This document shows, one piece after another, positions 1 to 6,054 of a DNA stretch of 8,557 nucleotides. The notes under the pieces were generated by a model. That model was not told where the DNA came from. It saw only the letters and a program-made list of their open reading frames with translations, and made no database searches. The stretch spans positions 1 through 8,557 of the forward strand of contig JADGHI010000140.1 of assembly GCA_019689515.1 (NCBI GenBank), read 5' to 3'. Position numbers and translations under genes: made by a program. This DNA comes from Acetobacteraceae bacterium (GTDB taxonomy: Bacteria; Pseudomonadota; Alphaproteobacteria; Acetobacterales; Acetobacteraceae). Position 1 is the first letter of the stretch. Every line of letters starts with the position of its first letter.

Positions 1-597
1 GTCCTGCTCGCGGTAGTTGAAGGCCGCGTCGGCACCGAGCTTGAGGCAGGCCTCGACCTTCTCCGCGCTCCCGGCGGTGGCGAAGACCTTCGCGCCGAAT
101 TCCTTCGCCAGCTGAATCGCGGTGACGCCGATGCCGGAGGTGCCGCCATGCACCAGCGCCGTCTCGCCGGACGCAAGCCGGCCATGACCGAAAAGGTTCG
201 CCCAGACGGTGAAGTAGGTCTCCGGCAGCGCGGCGGCACGGAGCGCGTCGTATCCCTTCGGCCAGGGCAGGCACTGGGCTTCCGGCGCGGTGCAGAACTC
301 GGCGTAGCCCCCGCCATTGGTGAGGGCGCAGACCCGGTCGCCCGGCTTCCAGCGCCGCACCTCCGCGCCGGCCGCGACGACCTCCCCGGCCACCTCCAGC
401 CCGAGCACAGGGCTCGCGCCCGGCGGGGGCGGGTATTCGCCCTTGCGCTGCTGGACGTCCGGCCGGTTCACCCCCGCCGCCAGCACGCGGATCAGCACCT
501 CGTCGGCCTTCGGCTGCGGCACCGGGCCGGTCGCAGGGACCAGGACCTCCGGCCCGCCGCCGTCGCCATGGGCGATGTAGGTCATCGTCTCGGCCAT
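1..597 (-). CDS. NAD(P)H quinone oxidoreductase, PIG3-type zinc-independent MDR family (3' end outside window)
   Basis: The visible 199 residues are the N-terminal part of a medium-chain dehydrogenase/reductase of the quinone oxidoreductase (PIG3/TP53I3-like) group, usually about 325-335 residues; the rest lies beyond base 1. These cytosolic enzymes reduce quinones or other activated carbonyls with NAD(P)H. Seen: the GroES-like domain with AAGVNRPD at residues 40-47 and GLEVAGEV at 66-73, then the start of the Rossmann fold with HGGTSGIG at 150-157 and the following IQLAKEFGAKVFATAGS stretch, which is typical of PIG3 proteins. No cysteine/histidine structural zinc cluster is present, which argues against a zinc alcohol dehydrogenase. 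The ATG at 597 is chosen because GGAGG (610-606) lies 8 nt upstream; the in-frame ATG at 585 would be too far from it. The gene diverges from the solute-binding protein at 739. The physiological substrate cannot be read from sequence. Confidence 0.93.
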   Translation of the reverse strand, partial: MAETMTYIAHGDGGGPEVLVPATGPVPQPKADEVLIRVLAAGVNRPDVQQRKGEYPPPPGASPVLGLEVAGEVVAAGAEVRRWKPGDRVCALTNGGGYAEFCTAPEAQCLPWPKGYDALRAAALPETYFTVWANLFGHGRLASGETALVHGGTSGIGVTAIQLAKEFGAKVFATAGSAEKVEACLKLGADAAFNYREQD

Positions 598-738
598 GGC
601 CCATCCCTCCATTCCAGCGTTGCGCGGACGTGAACCGCTCGCTCCGCCGCGCGTCAAGTCCATGCGTCGGGGTTGCGTCGCGTCCGGCCGCGCCCGAACA
701 TCCGGCCCGCCGTCGCGCCGCTTCCGGGAGTGGAATTC
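598..738. promoter_or_regulatory. Divergent intergenic region between the oxidoreductase and the LivK-like gene
   Basis: About 140 nt separate two divergent start codons, so promoters for both genes should lie here or within the gene starts. On the minus strand a good -35-like hexamer TTGACG (657-652) is followed 17 nt later by a poor -10 candidate TTCACG (634-629). No convincing sigma-70 pair was found on the plus strand. Shine-Dalgarno sequences are clear on both sides: GGAGG at 610-606 for the oxidoreductase and GGGAG at 726-730 for the binding protein. No operator-like palindrome was recognised. The promoter assignment is weak; the ribosome-binding sites are firmer. Confidence 0.35.
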
Positions 739-2031
739 GTGTCCGCCGCCGCCACCGCTTTGCTGCACCGCCGCGCGCTGGTGCTGGGCACCGCAGCGAT
801 CGCTGCGGTGGCCAGGCGCCGTCCGGCGCAGGCGCAGCAACAGCCCCAGCAGCAACAGCAGCAGGCGGGGGCGGCGGCGAACGAGCTGAGGCTCGGCGCG
901 CTCTTCCCCCTCTCGGGTTCCCTTGCCCTGCCCGGCGACGAGAGCTTCCGCGGCGTCGAACTCGCCGTGGAGGAGCGCAACGCGCAAGGCGGCGTGCTCG
1001 GGCGCCCGATCCGCCTGGTCAAGGCCGACGCCGCCGACCCGGCCCAGGCCGTCGCCGAGGCGCGGCGCCTGATGGGGCAGGAGCGCGTCGCCGCGATCCT
1101 CGGCACCCACTCCTCGGCCCTGTCGCTCGCCGCGAGCCAGGTCGTGGAGCTCCAGGGCATTCCCTATATCGAGCTTGGCGCCGTAGCGGACGCGATCACG
1201 GAGCGCGGGTTCCAGAACCTCTTCCGCACCTGCCCGCGTGCCTCCGACTACGCTGCCGTCGCCCTCGACGCCGTGACCGAGGTGCTCGCCCCGCTCTACG
1301 CCGCCGATCCGGCCGCCCTGAAGCTCACCCTGGTGTACGAGGACGCGCCCGGCGCGCAGTCCATCGCGGCGGCGATCGAGCAGCAGGCCGGCCGGCGCGG
1401 CGTGCAACTGGTCGAGAAGATCGCCTATCCGTCGCGCTCGGGCGACCTTGCGGCGCTGGTGCCGCGGCTGCGCGGCGTCGGCACCGACATCCTGCTGCAC
1501 CCGGGCGGCCAGCAGAGCGACATCGTGCCGCTGTTCCGCGGCATGCAGGAGGCGAACTGGCGTCCGCGCATGGTGGTCGGCGCCGGCGGGGGCTACTCGC
1601 TGGCCGAGACGGCACGCGCCGTCGGGCCCGGCTTCGAGGGCGTGATGAACGTGGACGTCACGCAATTCGCGGTGCAGGAGCGCATCGCCCCCGGCGCCGG
1701 CGAGTTCGCCGAGGCCTACAAGCGCAAGTACGGCTCCGAGCCGCGCACCGGCGATTCCCTCGCCAATGCCGTCGGTGCGCGCGTCTTCCTCGACGCGCTG
1801 CAGCGCGCCGGCGCCCTGGACAAGGACCGCCTGCGCGCCGCGCTGCTCGCCACCGACATCGCCGAGGGGACGACCGCCACCGGCTGGGGCGTGCGCTTCG
1901 ACGAGAAGGGGCAGAACCAGCGCGCGCGCCCCTTCCTCGTGCAATGGCAGGACGGGCACCTGGTGACGGTGTTCCCAGCGGCCGCGGCGGTAGCGCAGCC
2001 GCGCGCCAGGCTCGGGCCGCCTCCGGGCTGA
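739..2031 (+). CDS. ABC transporter substrate-binding protein, Leu/Ile/Val-binding (LivK-like, type I) family, orphan
   Basis: Periplasmic receptor of the branched-chain amino acid/amide ABC transporter class; the true ligand is unknown. From the chosen GTG the protein has 430 residues. The N-terminus carries a twin arginine followed by a hydrophobic stretch (HRRALVLGTAAIAAV, residues 10-24), then RRR and a likely AQA cleavage site at about residue 32, so Tat or Sec export is plausible. A Gln-rich linker follows (33-42). The mature fold begins at ELRLGALFPLSGS (49-61), with NAQGGVLGRPIRL at 81-93, the LGTHSSA segment at 121-127, LTLVYEDAPGAQS in the second lobe (197-208), and YKRKYGSEPRTGDSLANA at 327-344, all typical of the family. 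GTG 739 has GGGAG 8 nt upstream. An in-frame TTG at 673 would add 22 Arg/Pro-rich residues that do not resemble a signal peptide and has a poorer ribosome-binding site. No LivHMGF permease or ATPase genes are adjacent, so it must use a remote transporter or act as a sensor. Confidence 0.9.
   Translation: MSAAATALLHRRALVLGTAAIAAVARRRPAQAQQQPQQQQQQAGAAANELRLGALFPLSGSLALPGDESFRGVELAVEERNAQGGVLGRPIRLVKADAADPAQAVAEARRLMGQERVAAILGTHSSALSLAASQVVELQGIPYIELGAVADAITERGFQNLFRTCPRASDYAAVALDAVTEVLAPLYAADPAALKLTLVYEDAPGAQSIAAAIEQQAGRRGVQLVEKIAYPSRSGDLAALVPRLRGVGTDILLHPGGQQSDIVPLFRGMQEANWRPRMVVGAGGGYSLAETARAVGPGFEGVMNVDVTQFAVQERIAPGAGEFAEAYKRKYGSEPRTGDSLANAVGARVFLDALQRAGALDKDRLRAALLATDIAEGTTATGWGVRFDEKGQNQRARPFLVQWQDGHLVTVFPAAAAVAQPRARLGPPPG
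829..864 (+). repeat. CAG/CAA-rich tract encoding a Gln-rich linker
   Basis: Inside the LivK-like gene, codons at 829-864 are nearly all CAG or CAA, interrupted by one GCG and one CCC, giving ten glutamines in twelve residues just after the predicted signal-peptide cleavage site. The trinucleotide composition makes it a candidate for length variation by slippage. The linker precedes the folded domain, so length changes should be tolerated. Confidence 0.7.
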
Positions 2032-2045
2032 CGGCCGACGGCCTA

Positions 2046-2909
2046 CTAAGGCGCGACGAGCCGCTCCACGACGGGCCGCAACACCTCTGCCCCGATCGCC
2101 GCGGCGATCGCGGTGGCGTGGGGATCGAGCGGCGCATCGAACTCCGCCGCCTCCAACCCGACGACGCGGCCCATCTCGGCGAGCGCGGCGAGGCAGGCGC
2201 GCAGCTCTGCCGGCTGGAGCCCGCCGGGAACCTTGTACTCCGCCGGGAAGGCGGCCGGGTCGAGCACGTCCCAGTCCACATGCACCAGCAGCGGGCCTCC
2301 GCCGGCCGGCAGCGCCTCGCGCAGCCGCGCCACGAGGTCCGGCCCCGGCGGGACCCGCCGCACGCCATGCGCGTCCATCAGCGGCAGCTCCGTCGGGTCG
2401 AGGTCCCGCGCGCCCACCATGACCAGCCGGCGCGGGTCGAGCCCGGCACCGAGGCCGCTGTCCCACAGCCCGGCGGCGGCACTCAGCACCATGCCACCGA
2501 GATAGCCGGTCGGCGTGCTCTGCGGCGTGTGGAAGTCGCCATGCGCGTCGAACCACACCACGCCGAGGCCCTCATGGGCGGCGGCAAAGCGCGGCAGGGT
2601 GGCGATGCTGTTGGCGCAGCGCCCGGCGACCACGATCGCCCGCTGACCGGCGACAAGGCTGCGCGCCAGGCGCTCCGACACCGCCTCGAGCAGCGGGCGG
2701 GCGCGCCGCAGCGCGGGCTCCCAGGATTCCCGCCGGGGCGCGGCGTCGGGCTCGCCCAATGCCTCGGGTTCGAGACCGTGCCGCTCCGCCAAGGCCCTCG
2801 CGAGCGCAGCGGCACCGCGCATCGCGCCGGGCGTGCGGTCGCTGACCGGCCCCTGGACGAGGATCAGCCGGGCCGTGCCGGGCGGGGTGGCGGCATGAGC
2901 GACGCTCAT
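2046..2909 (-). CDS. Arginase/agmatinase superfamily protein with atypical active site
   Basis: A 287-residue member of the ureohydrolase fold, the usual length for arginases and agmatinases, which are cytosolic di-manganese enzymes cleaving guanidino or related C-N bonds. Seen: DAHGDFHTP at residues 121-129 supplies Asp121, His123 and Asp125 (rat arginase Asp124, His126, Asp128 equivalents); VDWDVLDPA at 211-219 supplies Asp212 and Asp214 (Asp232/234); Glu256 in EFDAP fits arginase Glu277. Two positions differ. The GGDHS motif reads AGRCA, placing Cys98 where the metal-ligand His101 belongs (23 residues before the first Asp, as in rat arginase). The catalytic His141 position is Gly138 (GYLGG). 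Classical arginase activity is therefore doubtful; a related hydrolase or altered-substrate enzyme is more likely. The ATG at 2909 is the only suitable start and has no strong ribosome-binding site. The gene lies 31 nt downstream of the Bug gene, suggesting cotranscription, and converges with the LivK-like gene at a 14-nt gap. Confidence 0.88.
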   Translation of the reverse strand: MSVAHAATPPGTARLILVQGPVSDRTPGAMRGAAALARALAERHGLEPEALGEPDAAPRRESWEPALRRARPLLEAVSERLARSLVAGQRAIVVAGRCANSIATLPRFAAAHEGLGVVWFDAHGDFHTPQSTPTGYLGGMVLSAAAGLWDSGLGAGLDPRRLVMVGARDLDPTELPLMDAHGVRRVPPGPDLVARLREALPAGGGPLLVHVDWDVLDPAAFPAEYKVPGGLQPAELRACLAALAEMGRVVGLEAAEFDAPLDPHATAIAAAIGAEVLRPVVERLVAP

Positions 2910-2940
2910 GCCGGCCCAACGCGGCGGCGGCGCGGCGGGT

Positions 2941-3948
2941 TCAGTTCACCGTGATGCCGGCCTCGCGGATGATCGCGCCCCACTTGTCCATCTCGCTGCG
3001 CATCCAGCGCGCGGCGCCCTCCGGAGTCGTGTCCGAGGCGAGCTGCATGGTCAGTTCGGTCAGCCGCCGCCGGATCGGCTCCTGCTGGAGCACGCGGTTC
3101 ACCGCGGCGTTCAGCGCCTGCACGACCGGCTGCGGCGTGCCGGCGGGCACCAGCATCATGTGCCAGGTGTAGGCCTCGTAGCCCGGGACGCCGCCCTCGA
3201 TGAAGGTCGGGATGTCGGGCGCGAAGGAGGCGCGCTCCCGCGTGCTGATGGCGAGGCCGCGCAGCTCGCCGCGCTGGACAAAGGGCAGCGCGCTCGCCGC
3301 GACGTCCACGATCATCGGCACGCGCCCGTTGAGCACGTCCGGCATCGCCGCCGCGGAGCCGCGATAGGGGATGTGGTTCACGCGGAGCCCGCCGGCCTGG
3401 CGCAGGAAGAGCTCGGTCGCGAGGTGCACTGCGCCGCCATTGCCCGAGGAGGCGTAGTCGTACTTCCCCGGGTTCTCGCGGAACAGCCGGATCAGGTCAG
3501 GCAGGGTCTGCGCCGGCAGGTCCTTGTTGACCATGAGGATCATCGGGATCTGCCCGACCAGGACGACGGGCGTGAAGTCCGCCACCGGATTGAAGGACAG
3601 ACGCGGGAACAGCGCCGGCAGCACCGAATGCGCGATGGTGGTGTAGAGCACCGTGTATCCGTCCTTCGGCGCCTTCGCCACGGCCTCCGTGCCGATCACC
3701 ACGCCGGAGCCGGTGCGGTTTTCCACCACGACGCGCTGCGGCAGGATCTTCGAAAGCTCGTCGGCGATCAGCCGCGCCGGCACGTCGGTCGGCCCGCCCG
3801 CGGCGAAGGGCACGATGAGGCGCACCGGCTGGTTCGGCCAGTTGCCTGCGGCCCCCTGGGCGATGGCCGGGCGACTGAGGGTGGCCGGCGCGGCGGCGGC
3901 GCCGAACGCGGCGGCCGAGCCGAGAACGAGGTGGCGGCGGCGATGCAT
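2941..3948 (-). CDS. Bug/TctC-family tripartite tricarboxylate transporter substrate-binding protein
   Basis: Periplasmic solute receptor of 335 residues, normal for this family, whose members bind carboxylates, amino acids, amides or other small organics and feed TctA/TctB-type carriers. Seen: an Arg-rich start and signal peptide (MHRRRHLVLGSAAAFGAAAA, ending near AIAQ at residue 31), then the hallmark beta strand and loop PVRLIVPFAAGGPTD (41-55), VENRTGSGVVIG (75-86), DYASSGNGGAVHLATELF (164-181), HIPYRGSAAAMPDVLNGRV (192-210) and GYEAYTWHMMLVPAGTP (256-272). The ATG at 3948 is preceded by GGAGGGAG (3963-3956) 7 nt away and opens a proper signal peptide. An in-frame upstream ATG at 4038 would add 30 polar residues before it and is rejected. 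No TctA or TctB membrane gene is adjacent, the common orphan arrangement for this family. It is followed after 31 nt by the arginase-like gene, which may act on the imported compound; this is inference. Confidence 0.93.
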   Translation of the reverse strand: MHRRRHLVLGSAAAFGAAAAPATLSRPAIAQGAAGNWPNQPVRLIVPFAAGGPTDVPARLIADELSKILPQRVVVENRTGSGVVIGTEAVAKAPKDGYTVLYTTIAHSVLPALFPRLSFNPVADFTPVVLVGQIPMILMVNKDLPAQTLPDLIRLFRENPGKYDYASSGNGGAVHLATELFLRQAGGLRVNHIPYRGSAAAMPDVLNGRVPMIVDVAASALPFVQRGELRGLAISTRERASFAPDIPTFIEGGVPGYEAYTWHMMLVPAGTPQPVVQALNAAVNRVLQQEPIRRRLTELTMQLASDTTPEGAARWMRSEMDKWGAIIREAGITVN

Positions 3949-4055
3949 GGCGGTGCTCCCTCCCCGATGTCCGCAATTGCTGTGCCTGTGAATGGGGGCG
4001 CGCGAGTTAGCCGTCAACGCTGCCGACGTAAGCGGCACCGCAGTGGGCGCCCCCG
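3949..4055 (-). promoter_or_regulatory. Gap between ugpC and the Bug gene with nested inverted repeats
   Basis: This 107-nt gap is the largest between the minus-strand genes. It holds the strong Shine-Dalgarno of the Bug gene (3963-3956) and an 8-bp perfect inverted repeat, GGGGGCGC at 3994-4001 with GCGCCCCC at 4047-4054, enclosing a 5-bp hairpin, TGCCG 4021-4025 with CGGCA 4033-4037. No U-tract follows on the minus strand, so an intrinsic terminator is not supported. It could mark the end of the ugp unit, an RNA structure or simply GC-rich chance. No convincing -35/-10 pair was found. Confidence 0.3.
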
Positions 4056-5141
4056 TCAGGCGCGCGGATCGAGCCGCAGGCCCGTTTCGGCGTCGAAGAT
4101 ATGCAATGTATCCGCCGGGAGCCGGAGCGGCAGGACCGCGCCGGCCTGCGGTGCAGCGGCGCCCGGCAGCCGCGCGGTGAAGCTCTCTCCCCCCGGCAGC
4201 CGCCCGTGCAGCACCGTCTCCGAACCGAGCGGCTCGGCGAGCTCGATGGCAAGCGGCAGCCCCCCCTCATCGCCCGGAGCGGCATGGACATGCTCGGGCC
4301 GGACGCCGACAACGATGCGCCGCCCCTCCGGGCCTGGCCGCGGCCCGTCCGCGAAGCGCAGCACCGGCCCGGCGGCGAGCGCGGCGGCGCGGCCCTCCTC
4401 GGCCAGGGTAGCATCCAGGAAGTTCATCGCCGGGCTGCCGATGAAGCCGGCGACGTAGGTATCCGCGGGCCGCGCCCAGACCTCCATCGGCGTCGCGATC
4501 TGCGCGGCACGGCCCTGGTGCATCACGACGAGCCGGTCGCCGAGCGTCATCGCCTCCGTCTGGTCGTGGGTGACGAAGAGCGAGGTCACGCCGAGCCGCT
4601 TCTGCAGCCGCCGGATCTCGGCGCGCATCTGCACGCGCAGCTTGGCGTCGAGGTTCGAGAGCGGCTCGTCGAACAGGAACAGCCTGGGCTCCCGCACGAT
4701 CGCGCGCCCCATCGCCACGCGCTGCCGCTGCCCGCCGGAGAGTTGTCGCGGCCTGCGGTCCAGCAGGGAGGAGATGCCGAGCAGCTCCGCCGTCTCCTGC
4801 ACGCGGCGGCGGATCTCCGCGCGCGGCACGCGGCGGATCTTCAGGCCGTAGGCCATGTTGTCGAACACGCTCATATGCGGATAGAGCGCGTAGTTCTGGA
4901 ACACCATCGCGATGTCGCGGTCCGCCGGCTCGAGCGGCGTCACGTCCCGCCCGTCGATGAGCACGCGCCCCTCGGTTGGCGTCTCCAGCCCGGCGACGAT
5001 GCGGAGCAGCGTGGACTTGCCGCAGCCCGAGGCGCCGACGATCACCACCATCTCCCCGTCGGCCACGGAGAGGTCGATCCCGTGCAGGACCTGGACGGAG
5101 CCGAAGGACTTCCTCACGCCCACGAGTTCGAGTGTGGCCAT
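4056..5141 (-). CDS. ugpC: Glycerol-3-phosphate ABC transporter ATP-binding protein UgpC
   Basis: The ATPase subunit, 361 residues, of the UgpBAEC importer; it sits on the cytoplasmic face, dimerises and drives uptake by ATP hydrolysis. Seen: Walker A GASGCGKST at residues 36-44, Q-loop glutamine 82 (VFQNYALYPHMSV), signature LSGGQ at 134-138, Walker B LFLFDEP at 154-160 with catalytic Glu159, D-loop SNLDAKLR and switch His192. The C-terminal region holds the MalK/UgpC-type regulatory (TOBE/MOP) domain, with VGVRPEHV at 278-285 and LHIFDAETGLRL at 346-357. This architecture places it in the MalK/UgpC/MsmK group; the sn-glycerol-3-phosphate assignment rests on its neighbours. The ATG at 5141 lies 7 nt after the ugpE stop, with GGAGAAG (5158-5152) inside the end of ugpE. 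It is the last ugp gene; no ugpQ follows. Confidence 0.95.
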   Translation of the reverse strand: MATLELVGVRKSFGSVQVLHGIDLSVADGEMVVIVGASGCGKSTLLRIVAGLETPTEGRVLIDGRDVTPLEPADRDIAMVFQNYALYPHMSVFDNMAYGLKIRRVPRAEIRRRVQETAELLGISSLLDRRPRQLSGGQRQRVAMGRAIVREPRLFLFDEPLSNLDAKLRVQMRAEIRRLQKRLGVTSLFVTHDQTEAMTLGDRLVVMHQGRAAQIATPMEVWARPADTYVAGFIGSPAMNFLDATLAEEGRAAALAAGPVLRFADGPRPGPEGRRIVVGVRPEHVHAAPGDEGGLPLAIELAEPLGSETVLHGRLPGGESFTARLPGAAAPQAGAVLPLRLPADTLHIFDAETGLRLDPRA

Positions 5142-5148
5142 GCGCGCG

Positions 5149-6054
5149 CTACTTCTCCGTCTCGGTCAGGCCGCGCACGAACCAGCGCTGCATCAGCACC
5201 ACCACCGCGACCGGCGGCAGCATCGCCATCACCGCAGTCGCCATGATGGTGTTCCACTCGTTCTGCGCGTCGCCGGTGCCGATCATCTTCGAGAGGCCGA
5301 CGACGATCGTCTCCAGCGACCTGTCGTTCACCACGAGCAGCGGCCAGAGATACTGGTTCCAGCCGTAGATGAACAGGATCACGAACAGCGCCGCGATGTT
5401 GGTGACGGAAAGCGGCACCACCACGTCCCTGAAGAAGCGAAGCGGCCCGGCGCCGTCCATCTTCGCCGCCTCCACGTACTCGTCCGGGATGGTGAGGAAG
5501 AATTGCCGGAACAGCAGCGTGGCGGTGGCGGAGGCGACCAGCGGCACCACCAGCCCCGCCATGGTGTTGATCAGCGAGAGGTCCACCATGACCTGGAAGG
5601 TCGGGATGATCCGCACCTCGACCGGCAGCATCAGCGTGATGAAGATCATCCAGAAGAACGCCATGCGCCCGGGGAAGGAGAAGAACACCACGGCATAGGC
5701 GGAGAGCAGCGAGATCGCGATCTTCCCCGCCGCGATCAGCAGCGCCATCAGCGCGCTGTTCCACAGCATCGCCGCCGCGCCCGCCGCACGGAAGCGGCCG
5801 CCGCCCTGCGTCCAGGCGGTGGCGTAGTTCTCGGCGGCGTGGGGCCCCGGCAGCAGCGGCACCTCGCCACGCCCGATGGTCGCGGCGTCGTGCGTCGATC
5901 CGACCAGGGTGATCCAGATGGGCAGGGCAAAGACGAGGACGCCGAGGATCAGCCAGCCATGCGTCCAGATACGGTCGAGCAGGCGCCGCCGCCGCGCGGA
6001 GGCCGCCGCCGCTGCCGCTTCCTCGGCCGGAGCGATCCCCTCGGGCGCGCGCAT
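5149..6054 (-). CDS. ugpE: Glycerol-3-phosphate ABC transporter permease UgpE
   Basis: Inner-membrane permease subunit of 301 residues, closely resembling E. coli UgpE (about 281). About six hydrophobic segments are visible: roughly 33-51, 98-122, 131-150, 163-182, 217-238 and 268-288. The EAA loop that docks on UgpC is EAAKMDGAGPLRFFRDVVVP at 195-214, with the conserved Glu, Gly and Pro. Long stretches such as FFWMIFITLMLPVEVRII (133-150), SATATLLFRQFF (175-186) and FIYGWNQYLWPLL (228-240) are shared with the E. coli protein as I recall it. The N-terminus is about 20 residues longer than in E. coli and is Ala/Glu-rich followed by four arginines. The ATG at 6054 shares one base with the ugpA stop (TGATG), has no strong ribosome-binding site, and is probably translated by coupling to ugpA. 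Confidence 0.95.
   Translation of the reverse strand: MRAPEGIAPAEEAAAAAASARRRRLLDRIWTHGWLILGVLVFALPIWITLVGSTHDAATIGRGEVPLLPGPHAAENYATAWTQGGGRFRAAGAAAMLWNSALMALLIAAGKIAISLLSAYAVVFFSFPGRMAFFWMIFITLMLPVEVRIIPTFQVMVDLSLINTMAGLVVPLVASATATLLFRQFFLTIPDEYVEAAKMDGAGPLRFFRDVVVPLSVTNIAALFVILFIYGWNQYLWPLLVVNDRSLETIVVGLSKMIGTGDAQNEWNTIMATAVMAMLPPVAVVVLMQRWFVRGLTETEK

Noticed and set aside
2033..2043. GGCC-GAC-GGCC hairpin between the convergent genes as a terminator
   Set aside because: Only a 4-bp stem with a 3-nt loop and no U-tract on either strand; expected by chance in this composition.
630..2954. 774-codon plus-strand open frame spanning the LivK-like gene and the antisense of the arginase-like gene
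   Set aside because: The product is Arg/Ala/Pro-rich with no recognisable domain; it is a shadow frame of GC-rich DNA over two well-supported genes.
3949..4038. Upstream in-frame start at 4038 for the Bug gene
   Set aside because: It would place 30 polar residues before a good signal peptide; 3948 has a strong Shine-Dalgarno at ideal spacing.
2908..4458. 516-codon plus-strand open frame opposite the Bug gene and the end of ugpC
   Set aside because: Low-complexity His/Arg/Gly-rich translation with no family motifs; the opposite strand has convincing genes with ribosome-binding sites.
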